A stretch of 42,628 nt of DNA, from assembly GCF_900163655.1 (NCBI RefSeq), contig NZ_FWFG01000108.1, positions 1 through 42,628 on the forward strand, given 5' to 3'. This DNA comes from Brachybacterium nesterenkovii (GTDB lineage: Bacteria > Actinomycetota > Actinomycetes > Actinomycetales > Dermabacteraceae). Below are positions 30,520 to 37,482 of the stretch, piece by piece. Each line of letters begins with the position of its first letter. The first letter of the stretch is position 1. The notes under the pieces are model-generated. The model was not told the origin of the DNA and made no database searches. It saw only the letters and a program-made list of their open reading frames with translations. The translations under genes and the position numbers were made by a program.

Positions 30520-31533
30520 GTGGACACGACCAGAGGGATCCCGCGGCAGGGTGCGGTTGACACCGCGCCCCGCCGCGGGAGCCGGACCGAGCGTCGCCCG
30601 GAGCGTCGGCTGCGCCACCCTGAGCGCCGGTTGCGCCTCGGGGAACGGCGGCCGGACCGCGCGGAACGCTGGCCGGGCCGTGCAGACGGCCGGGCCCGCC
30701 GTGCGGTCAGGAGACCGGGCCGCCTGTTCCGCGGACTGCTCGCGGCCGTCCTCGGGATCATCGCCGTCGTGGGGCTCGCCCAGGCCATCGGCATCGTGAC
30801 CCTCCCGTCCCGCGCCCCGTGGGACAGCGAGCAGGAGGCTGCCGCGCGCTCGGCGCTCGGTCTCGACGCCGACAGCATCGTCGCCGACGGCATCCACTCG
30901 GAGCCCGTCGACCTGCTCGGCAACCCCGTCCAGGAGGAGCCGGGCGCGCCAGGGGAGGCGAGCGGCGCAGGTGCGGCGACAGATGGACCGACAGGCGCGG
31001 CGACGGGAGCGTCGGATGACGGCGCGGCAGATCGCCCGTCTTCGGCATCGGAGACGGCACCGAGATCGCAGACCACTCAGGTCGATGCGGTCGGACGCCT
31101 GCGCATCGAGGCCGTCGACATGGACGTGCCCCTCGGGGCGATGGATCGCGGCGATGACGTCACTCCGCCCGGATACCGCGCCGGATATGTGCTGCGCGAT
31201 GGGTCCGCCGACGCCGGCATCGACCGTGAGCTCGAGGGGACCGTCGTGATCGCGATGCACTCGATGCGCACGGGCTTCGCGCCGGGCAACTATCTGGTCG
31301 GCGACGACGGTCAGGTGCTCGTGCCGGACGGCGCCGAGGTGGAGGCTCTCGGCCGCACGTGGCGCGTGACCGCCAGCGAGCAGATCCCCAAGGATCAGCT
31401 GCCCGCACGAAGCGACATCTGGGAGGAGGAGCCCGGGCGTCTCGTGATCATCACCTGCCGTCAGACCGGTGCCGAGCGCACGACCGCCAACACCGTGATC
31501 ATCGCGGAGGAGGTCGATGCGATGGAGGGATGA
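30520..31533 (+). CDS. Sortase (class E/F-like transpeptidase)
   Basis: Sortases cleave a C-terminal LPxTG-type signal and link the protein to the cell wall or to another pilin. The 337 residues have an unusually Arg-rich cytoplasmic N-terminus (about 65 residues), one membrane anchor (LFRGLLAAVLGIIAVVGLAQ), an Ala/Gly/Ser-rich linker and a C-terminal sortase barrel. The catalytic triad is visible: His247 in VIAMHSMRTGF, Cys313 in LVIITCRQTG and Arg320 in AERTTANTV. The GTG start lies 7 bases after the surface-protein stop, with GAGGG between. The context makes the upstream VaFE protein its most likely substrate. Confidence 0.88.
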   Translation: MDTTRGIPRQGAVDTAPRRGSRTERRPERRLRHPERRLRLGERRPDRAERWPGRADGRARRAVRRPGRLFRGLLAAVLGIIAVVGLAQAIGIVTLPSRAPWDSEQEAAARSALGLDADSIVADGIHSEPVDLLGNPVQEEPGAPGEASGAGAATDGPTGAATGASDDGAADRPSSASETAPRSQTTQVDAVGRLRIEAVDMDVPLGAMDRGDDVTPPGYRAGYVLRDGSADAGIDRELEGTVVIAMHSMRTGFAPGNYLVGDDGQVLVPDGAEVEALGRTWRVTASEQIPKDQLPARSDIWEEEPGRLVIITCRQTGAERTTANTVIIAEEVDAMEG

Positions 31534-31644
31534 ACCACGACAGGGATGACCAGACACGGACCGATGCGATCCGCGCTCGAAGCCGCCGGCCCCTCGCCAC
31601 CCCGAGGCGACCGAGCGGCACGGGGTCGAGTGCCGTCCGTCACG

Positions 31645-31684
31645 GGACCCGGTCGGCCCTGTCATCGGGCCCTTCACCGGGTCC
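31645..31684. terminator. Candidate hairpin between convergent sortase and HAD genes
   Basis: GGACCCGG (31645-31652) pairs with CCGGGTCC (31677-31684) around a 24-base loop that includes another GGGCC stretch. It overlaps the last codons of the leftward HAD gene and lies about 110 bases past the sortase stop. No T-run is present. Confidence 0.3.
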
Positions 31685-32351
31685 AGAGCGTCGCCCGCCA
31701 CCCGAAGGCCTCCGCAGCCGCGACGTTGTCGGAGCGGTCGTCGAGGAATCGGACCCGCTCGCGCACCACGCCGCGCCCCAGGGCGTTCTCGATGCGCCCG
31801 TGCGCGCGGGAGAACGCGAGCACCTCCGGCTTCGCGGCCCGCAGATCGGCGGAGTTCAGCAGATGAGCGCCCGCCGGGGCCGTGAACTCGTCCAGCCCCA
31901 GCTCTGCCATCTCGGCGGCCACGCGGTCTGTCCCGTTGGTGAACACGAACACGGCGGCACCGCGTGCCCGGGCGCCCCGCAGCAGGGCCGCGACCTCTTC
32001 GTCCACCCGCCCCGGGGTGCCGGCCCACTGCGCGACCGCATCCCGGGCCGCGTCGGGGGAGACCCCGTCGGCCACGAGCGCCGCGGCGCCCGCCTCGCGC
32101 CACTGGGCGTGCGTGCCCCGGCCCCGGATCACCTCGCGCAGGAAAGGGTGCCCGAGGATCGCCTGCATCGCGGTGCCGGGACAGAGCCCCAGATCCGCAT
32201 CGAGGCGCGTCCACAGGTCGTCGTCGAAGGTCCGCAGCACGCCGTCGAGATCGGTGACCAGCACGTCGACCCCGTCGAGCAGATCGTTTCCGTCCTCAGG
32301 GCCCGCAGGATCGGACCGTCCGGCGGGTGCGGGAGTCGCTCGGCTCTTCAC
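31674..32351 (-). CDS. HAD-superfamily hydrolase
   Basis: This 225-residue enzyme shows the HAD phosphatase motifs: motif I DLDGVL (Asp34 nucleophile, Asp36), motif II FVFTNGT, a Lys in LRAAKPEVL (motif III) and motif IV RFLDDRSDNV. The helical cap inserted after motif I is C1-type, as in phosphoglycolate phosphatase-like enzymes. The start is a GTG with GGAG 7-10 bases upstream. It lies 12 bp after the DUF3592-like gene on the same strand and is probably co-transcribed. The substrate is unknown. Confidence 0.87.
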   Translation of the reverse strand: MKSRATPAPAGRSDPAGPEDGNDLLDGVDVLVTDLDGVLRTFDDDLWTRLDADLGLCPGTAMQAILGHPFLREVIRGRGTHAQWREAGAAALVADGVSPDAARDAVAQWAGTPGRVDEEVAALLRGARARGAAVFVFTNGTDRVAAEMAELGLDEFTAPAGAHLLNSADLRAAKPEVLAFSRAHGRIENALGRGVVRERVRFLDDRSDNVAAAEAFGWRATLWTR

Positions 32352-32363
32352 GTGACCGCTCCG

Positions 32364-32855
32364 TCAGCTCACGCCGGGCAGCATGCCCGAGCGAGCCAGG
32401 TGGATCATCACCAGCAGACCGACGAACAGGCCGGTGTCGACGACGATCATCGTGATCGAGGAGAAGATCTGCGCGCGTGGGGTGGCCGTCGCGATGCTGC
32501 GGCCGTCGAGCGGGGTCGAGAAGCGCTGCGGATTCGAGCGGTCGACGATGACCAGGACCTCCTGGCCCGTGCGGTCCACGTCGACGACATCGGAGTAGAA
32601 GACGGGCCCGGAGACGGGACGGCCGTCGGGGCCGGGGAACTCGAGAGTCTCCCGGCATTCCGTCCGGTACGTGGTCCGCTCGGACATCCACTTCGTCGCG
32701 CGGTTGCGCTTCTCGACGCTCACCACGCGTCCCTGCACGCGCGCACCGGAGCCGTTCATCCGACTGAGCGTCATCAGGCGGAACACGGAGCGCAGAAGCA
32801 CGAACAGCGCCCAGAACAGCCAGGCGACGGGGACCAGCAGGACCAGGTAGACCAT
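32364..32855 (-). CDS. DUF3592-like membrane protein
   Basis: The 163 residues contain an N-terminal hydrophobic segment (VYLVLLVPVAWLFWALFVLL), a soluble beta-rich domain (GARVQGRVVSVEKRNR, TLEFPGPDGRPVSGPVFYS, VLVIVDRSNPQRFS) and a second membrane helix near the C-terminus (ITMIVVDTGLFVGLLVMIHL). This helix-beta domain-helix plan and the promise of a small soluble module match DUF3592 proteins, whose role is unknown. The ATG at 32855 has GAAAAGAG upstream. It diverges from the large DUF4352-like gene and leads the HAD gene. Confidence 0.75.
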   Translation of the reverse strand: MVYLVLLVPVAWLFWALFVLLRSVFRLMTLSRMNGSGARVQGRVVSVEKRNRATKWMSERTTYRTECRETLEFPGPDGRPVSGPVFYSDVVDVDRTGQEVLVIVDRSNPQRFSTPLDGRSIATATPRAQIFSSITMIVVDTGLFVGLLVMIHLARSGMLPGVS

Positions 32856-33076
32856 GGCTCTTTTCGGGCAGGCGACGGGTGGTGCATGATCCTGCCATCC
32901 CGGACGTCCTCGGACGATGGGGACTCGTCCCCATCGTCGCGGTCGCGTCCCGGACGTCTCCCCGGTCGTGCTCGCGCCCGACGTCGTCCGTCGGCGTATC
33001 GGACTACTCTTCGGAAAAGCGGCGCAGGTGGTGTCCGCGACGGCCCGGAAGGGCCGCATCGAGAAGAGGCGCCGAC

Positions 33077-34792
33077 ATGCCCGATTCCCCGACCGATCCC
33101 TGGGGCGACCCGCAGTCCGACCCCTGGGCTGATCCGCAGTCCGATCACTGGAGCGAGCTGCAGTCCGGTACTGCGGCCGACCTGCAGTCCGGTACCGCGG
33201 CCGACTCGCAGTCCGGTATCGCCGCGGAGACCCTGGCGCCCCAGACGGGGCGCGAGACGGCGTCGGAGGGCGAGGGACAGGAGCTCGAGGAGGCCCCGTC
33301 CGCTCCTGTCGAGCCCGAGCACGAGGCACCCGAGACCGCGGCGCCCGAGACCGTGGACGCGACGAGGGCCGACACCCTCCCACCCTCACCCGTCGCCGAT
33401 GCGGCGGCCACCGGGCCCGAGACCGCCGCCCCGGCGGGTGTCGACGAGAAGGCCTGGTGGGCGCCCTCTCAGCCCGCGCCCTCTCAGCCTGCGCCCGCTC
33501 AGCCTGGGCCTGCCCAGCCTGCCCAGCCTGCCCAGCCTGCCCAGCCTGCCCAGCCTGCGCCCGCTCAGCCCGGGCCTGCCCAGCCTGCGTCCGCCCAGGC
33601 CGCCGCGGACCCGGCGCTCACCCAGGAGACCGCAGATCCGGCTGCCGCAGGCCCCGCTGCCCCGCAGCATGCGCAGCCGATGGGCTACGCGGGGTCGCCG
33701 ATGACCGCGGCGGTGTCGGCGGGCTATGCCGCGTCGCCCTACGGCCCCGTTCCCACCGGGCAGTTCCCCGTGCACCCCGCAGCAGCGGCGTTCCCGGTGG
33801 CGGGGGAGGCGTTCCCGGTGCCGGGTGCTGCCTATCCGGCCACCGCGACCGGAGCGATCCCCGCGCAGCCTGGCGCGATGCCCGTGCATCCCGGCGGGTT
33901 CGGCGTTCCCGGTGCCATGCCCACGATGACCGGTGCGATCCCCGCGCAGCAGACAGGGCAGCTCCCGACCGCGACCGGTGCGATCCCTGTGCAGCCGACG
34001 GCCCAGCTGCCGACCGCGACGGGGGCGATACCCGCGCAGTCCGCCGGACCTGCCCCGTCGGCTCTGGCGCCGCATGAGCTCGTCGCCCAGCCCTGGCCCG
34101 CGGTCCCGGGCACGACTCACGGCTCGGGTGCCCCGCGCAGCCGCGCCGGCCTCGTCGCCGCGATCGCCGGACTCTGCGCCCTCCTGCTGGTGCTCCTGGC
34201 GGGTCTGACGGCCGCCGGCATCTACGTCGCCGCCTCCCTGCAGAGCATGGAGGGGACGATCGAGCAGGCGCCCGCCCCCGGCACACCCGGCGGCGACGAG
34301 CCCCAGACCGTCCCCGGGACCGTCCTCGACTCCTCCGGCGCCCCGGTCGACGGCCTCGGCACCCCCGATGCGCCCGCGATCATGGGCGAGAACTCCCTGC
34401 GCTGGCCCACCGAGGACGGCGGCACCCTCACCCTCGAGATCGAGTCCGTGACCTGGAACGCCGATGAGGACATCAAGGCCTCCGACCCGTCCGCGCCGGC
34501 ACCCGAGGCCGGGATGCACTACGCGCTCATCACGATCCGCGGCACCTACGAGGGCGAGAAGTACGCGGTGCTCGGCGACGACATCGACCTCGCGATCGAG
34601 ACCGACGCCGGCGTGTACTACGACGACGGCCAGATCCGCGCCCCCGAGCCGCTGTGGCGGATGGGCGGCATCACCGACGGCGAGTCCGCGAGCGGCCAGA
34701 TGGTCATCGCGGTGCCCGAGGCCGAGGTCGGCTCGGCGCTCGTATCGGTCGCACCGTGGGGCGGCGACTACCTGTACGTCGCGGAGAGCTGA
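33077..34792 (+). CDS. Membrane-anchored DUF4352-like protein with long repeat-rich N-terminus
   Basis: The 571-residue protein has about 350 cytoplasmic low-complexity residues: an opening with repeated DPQSD/DLQSGTAAD units, an acidic stretch, a Pro/Gln/Ala array (QPAP, QPAQ units near residues 130-175) and a TGAIPAQ-type array (about 260-325). One membrane helix follows (VAAIAGLCALLLVLLAGLTA), then an extracellular domain of about 170 residues with TLTLEIESVTWNADED and HYALITIRGTYEGEKY, typical of the Ig-like DUF4352/telokin fold. The ATG follows AGAAGAGG. It is probably a paralogue of the gene at 35227. Function is unknown; a cell-envelope role is likely. Confidence 0.8.
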   Translation: MPDSPTDPWGDPQSDPWADPQSDHWSELQSGTAADLQSGTAADSQSGIAAETLAPQTGRETASEGEGQELEEAPSAPVEPEHEAPETAAPETVDATRADTLPPSPVADAAATGPETAAPAGVDEKAWWAPSQPAPSQPAPAQPGPAQPAQPAQPAQPAQPAPAQPGPAQPASAQAAADPALTQETADPAAAGPAAPQHAQPMGYAGSPMTAAVSAGYAASPYGPVPTGQFPVHPAAAAFPVAGEAFPVPGAAYPATATGAIPAQPGAMPVHPGGFGVPGAMPTMTGAIPAQQTGQLPTATGAIPVQPTAQLPTATGAIPAQSAGPAPSALAPHELVAQPWPAVPGTTHGSGAPRSRAGLVAAIAGLCALLLVLLAGLTAAGIYVAASLQSMEGTIEQAPAPGTPGGDEPQTVPGTVLDSSGAPVDGLGTPDAPAIMGENSLRWPTEDGGTLTLEIESVTWNADEDIKASDPSAPAPEAGMHYALITIRGTYEGEKYAVLGDDIDLAIETDAGVYYDDGQIRAPEPLWRMGGITDGESASGQMVIAVPEAEVGSALVSVAPWGGDYLYVAES

Positions 34793-34837
34793 CGGGCACA
34801 TCCGTTCCCATCGGACGCTCGACGCCCTGTGCCGTCA
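34790..34837 (+). terminator. Candidate terminator after the DUF4352-like gene
   Basis: TGACGGGCACA (34790-34800) begins at the stop codon and pairs, with one bulged base, with TGTGCCGTCA (34828-34837). A smaller TCCG/CGGA hairpin lies inside. No T-run follows, as is common in high-GC actinobacteria. Confidence 0.4.
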
Positions 34838-35226
34838 CGGATCGCATGGCCTCGTGCGCTCAGCCGTTCAGCGGAGCATTCAGGTGTGCCGTCGAGGCCA
34901 CGCCTCTATGCCGGAAGGGCCTCGCTCGGCCATCGCTTTCCCGCCAGCCTCGCCGGGCTCCGCAGGGCACCTGCCAGGTTTCGTGGGCACCACTCGACAG
35001 TCGGGACAGCAGTCTCGAGGGTGCCGCTCGGGCCAGGCCGTCGAGCCCCCTGAATCCCGCCCCGGGATGCTCTCTTGGACCTCGCTCGGGATACCCGTCT
35101 GATCCGGGACTGTTCACCCCTGGGTTCGTGCCTGCGCGAACCCTAGGATGAGGGCATCCGCAGGCGTCGTATGCCGTCTGCACGATCCCTGAGAGGAGGG
35201 CGGCGCGGCGTCGCGCCCCACTCACC
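34793..35226. other. 434-bp intergenic region between the two DUF4352-like genes
   Basis: No convincing gene is seen; the open frames here are short and compositionally poor. The left end holds the candidate terminator. At the right, GGGTTCG (35122-35128) and CGAACCC (35137-35143) form a 7-bp inverted repeat with an 8-base spacer, directly followed by TAGGAT (35144-35149), a plausible -10 element. This is a candidate regulated promoter for the gene at 35227. GAGAGGAGG at about 35191 is too far from the ATG to serve as its ribosome site. Confidence 0.4.
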
Positions 35227-36201
35227 ATGTCCCAGCCTCCCCAGTTCCCCGCCGACGGCTCCGCGGATCAGCCGCCCCAGTGGGGCTCCGCCCCGGAGCC
35301 CTCTGCCGACGGCTACTCCTCTGCACCGTACGGTCAGCCGTCCGCCGATGCCTACGGCCAGCAGCCGTCGGCGAACGCGTACGGCCAACCGTCTGCGAAC
35401 TCCTACGGCGCCGCACCTGCGAGCCCGTACGGCCAGGCCTCCCCGAACGGGTACGGCCAGCCGGTCGGCGCGATGGGCGGCTACAACGCCGCGGGCGGCC
35501 CCATGCAGCCGCCGGCCAAGAAGAACCGCTGGTGGATCTGGGCCTGCCTCGGGTGTGCCGTCCTGGCCCTGCTGGGACTGCTCGGCGGATGCGGGATCCT
35601 GCTCGTCCGCGGCGGCGGGGGAGGGGATACGGATCCGACCACGACGGCGACCTCATCGGCCTCCGATCCGACCACCTCGGATGCCCCGACCACGGACACG
35701 CCGACCACGACCGATCCGACTACCTCGGCGGGCCCGGTCGCGGGCGACGCGGGCACCAAGGACAACCCGTTCCCGATCGGCGGCGGCCCCGCCACGATCT
35801 CCACCTCCGACGGCGGCAAGGCCGACATCGTGCTGGGCACCCCGAACTGGGACGCGCAGGCCGCGGTCGAGCAGGCTCACCCGTACTCGACGCCGCCGGA
35901 TGCGGGCAACGTCTATGTGGTCGTTCCCGTGACCGTCACGTACCACGGCACCGGCACTCTCACGCCGTGGATCGAGTCCTCGGTCAGCTTCTCGGCGGAT
36001 AACGGCCAGGTGTACGACACCACCTCGGCCATAGCCCTGGCCCCGCGCCCCGAGATCGAGGCGAACGACATCACCGACGGCGGGTCCGTCGAGTACGACG
36101 TGATCCTCCAGGTCCCCGCGGACCAGGTCCAGAAGGGCGTGTTCGTCGTCGAGCCGCTGTTCAACATCAACAACGAGCAGTACTTCTTCGCACCGGCCTG
36201 A
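35227..36201 (+). CDS. Membrane-anchored DUF4352-like protein with Tyr-Gly-Gln-rich N-terminus
   Basis: The 324 residues start with about 95 residues of degenerate AYGQPSAN/SPYGQ repeats, then a membrane helix (WWIWACLGCAVLALLGLLGG) ending in Cys residues and GILLVRGGGGG. A Thr/Asp/Pro/Ser linker leads to an extracellular beta domain containing VYVVVPVTVTYHGTGTLTPW and GGSVEYDVILQVPADQVQKG. The plan is the same as in the protein at 33077, but the cytoplasmic repeats are unrelated. Tyr/Gly/Gln-rich tails occur in actinobacterial envelope proteins. No close Shine-Dalgarno precedes the ATG. Function unknown. Confidence 0.8.
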   Translation: MSQPPQFPADGSADQPPQWGSAPEPSADGYSSAPYGQPSADAYGQQPSANAYGQPSANSYGAAPASPYGQASPNGYGQPVGAMGGYNAAGGPMQPPAKKNRWWIWACLGCAVLALLGLLGGCGILLVRGGGGGDTDPTTTATSSASDPTTSDAPTTDTPTTTDPTTSAGPVAGDAGTKDNPFPIGGGPATISTSDGGKADIVLGTPNWDAQAAVEQAHPYSTPPDAGNVYVVVPVTVTYHGTGTLTPWIESSVSFSADNGQVYDTTSAIALAPRPEIEANDITDGGSVEYDVILQVPADQVQKGVFVVEPLFNINNEQYFFAPA

Positions 36202-36296
36202 TCAGCGGGCCTGGTCGGCTGGTCTGGTCGGCTGGCCGGACCAGCCGGGCCGATCGAGGGCCTGACTGTGCAGCTGTCTGCGGACGGCGCGCTTGC

Positions 36297-36336
36297 CCGA
36301 CGGGGCGGCGGGGCACTCGCCCCGCCGCCCCGTCGG
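36297..36336 (+). terminator. Strong 18-bp GC stem-loop, probable terminator
   Basis: CCGACGGGGCGGCGGGGC (36297-36314) pairs perfectly with 36319-36336 around the loop ACTC. It lies 96 bases past the stop of the DUF4352-like gene and is followed by CGTTCTG, not a full T-run. The shape fits the T-run-less hairpin terminators common in actinobacteria. Confidence 0.6.
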
Positions 36337-36390
36337 CGTTCTGCACCCACGTGCCCTGGTCGGGCGTCTCTTCGTCTTCGGCAGCCAGCG

Positions 36391-36510
36391 TCGGCGGAAC
36401 CGTCCGCTCGCGCGTCCTCGTCGGCCGCATCGTGGGCTCGCACGTCCTCGTCGGCGGAACCGTCGGCTCGCGCGTCCTCGTCGGCCGCATCGTGGGCTCG
36501 CCCGGCCTGG
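36391..36510. repeat. Four 30-bp tandem units arranged as two 60-bp repeats
   Basis: Units alternate: TCGGCGGAACCGTC-type (36391, 36451; 29 of 30 identical) and TCGGCCGCATCGTG-type (36421, 36481; 26 of 30 identical). The A and B types are themselves related, so a 30-bp unit duplicated, diverged and was duplicated again as a 60-bp block. The units are contiguous, so this is not a CRISPR array. Confidence 0.8.
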
Positions 36511-36627
36511 TCAGCCGCAGGCGCGTCCGCGTCAGCCGCGGAGTCGGTGCGCCCGACCTCGCCGATAGTGCCGACCGCGCCGCGCCCGTCCTCGTCCGTC
36601 GGACCTGCGCCGTAGGCTGGAGCGGTG

Positions 36628-37482
36628 ATGAGCCCATCCGCGGTGCAGGCCGCCTGCGACCTCCTGCGATGCCCCCTGTGCGCGGGGCCGCTCGACGCCG
36701 CGGGGTCGGCGCTGCGCTGCCCCGAGCGGCACACCTTCGACATCTCGCGGCACGGCTACGTCTCGCTGCTCGGCGGGTCCAAGGCCGTCAGCGGGGACGA
36801 CGCCGACATGGCGCGCGCCCGCGAGCGCTTCCTCGGCTCCGGCGCCTACGAGGCGCTGCGCGAGCGGATCGTCGCGCTCGCCGTCGAGGGGATCGGCGAT
36901 GATGCCCACGCCCCCGTCGTCCTCGACATCGGCGCAGGCACCGGCCACTACCTCGCCGGTGTCCTCGACGCGCTGCCCCGCGCCCGGGGCATCGCCCTGG
37001 ACACCTCCGTGCGCTCCCTGCGCGCTGCGGCCCGCGGCCACGAGCGCGCCGTCGCCGCCACCTGGGACGCGTTCAGGCCGTTCCCGCTGGCCGATGCCTC
37101 CGTCGACGTCCTGCTCGACGTGTTCTCCCCGCGCAACCCGGCGGAGTTCCGGCGCGTGCTGCGCCGCGACGGCCGACTGATCGTCGCCCGCCCCACCCAG
37201 CGCCACCTGGCCGAGCTGCGGGCCGAGGTCCCCGCGATGGTCGCGATCGACCCCGCCAAGGAGCAGCGCCTCGCCGCCGCGCTCGAGCCCCACGTCCGGG
37301 AGATGCGCACCGAGCTCGTGGAGACCGCGATCGACCTCGATGCGGAGCAGACCCGGGACCTGGTGGGCATGACCCCGAGCGCCCGCCACCTGGACCCTGC
37401 CGCCCTCGCCGCCGACGGCGCGGGCCTGACCGTCACGCTGTCCGTCCTGGTCAGCGCCTACGCCCCGAGGAGCCGAGCATGA
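36628..37482 (+). CDS. rlmA: RlmA-type 23S rRNA (guanine-N1) methyltransferase
   Basis: This 284-residue SAM-dependent enzyme methylates a guanine in helix 35 of 23S rRNA in characterised family members; some members give macrolide (tylosin) resistance. It has the N-terminal zinc ribbon (LRCPLCAGPL, then LRCPERHTFD: Cys, Cys, Cys, His), the linker ISRHGYVSLLGG, and the SAM-binding VLDIGAGTGHYL, with DVFSPRNPAEFRRVL in the catalytic region. The ATG at 36628 is favoured by GGAG just upstream; a GTG directly before it is also possible. Its stop overlaps the GH32 start (ATGA). Confidence 0.88.
   Translation: MSPSAVQAACDLLRCPLCAGPLDAAGSALRCPERHTFDISRHGYVSLLGGSKAVSGDDADMARARERFLGSGAYEALRERIVALAVEGIGDDAHAPVVLDIGAGTGHYLAGVLDALPRARGIALDTSVRSLRAAARGHERAVAATWDAFRPFPLADASVDVLLDVFSPRNPAEFRRVLRRDGRLIVARPTQRHLAELRAEVPAMVAIDPAKEQRLAAALEPHVREMRTELVETAIDLDAEQTRDLVGMTPSARHLDPAALAADGAGLTVTLSVLVSAYAPRSRA

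Larger units (their letters stand above)
36202..36627. other. 426-bp intergenic region with a strong hairpin and a 30-bp repeat array
   Basis: The region holds the hairpin at 36297-36336 and the tandem array at 36391-36510. Long frames cross it on both strands: one minus-strand frame encodes repeats such as AHDAADEDARADGSADEDV. They run deep into both neighbouring genes and lack a good start, so I do not call a gene. Confidence 0.5.

Noticed and set aside
36391-36510. Possible CRISPR array
   Set aside because: Units are contiguous without unique spacers and no cas genes are present. The other tandem arrays (12381, 13812, 28141, 41897) fail for the same reason.
35913-36743. Long minus-strand frame with acidic 10-residue repeats
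   Set aside because: It overlaps two well-supported genes almost entirely at its ends and has no plausible start within the gap. It is explained by the 30-bp DNA repeats.
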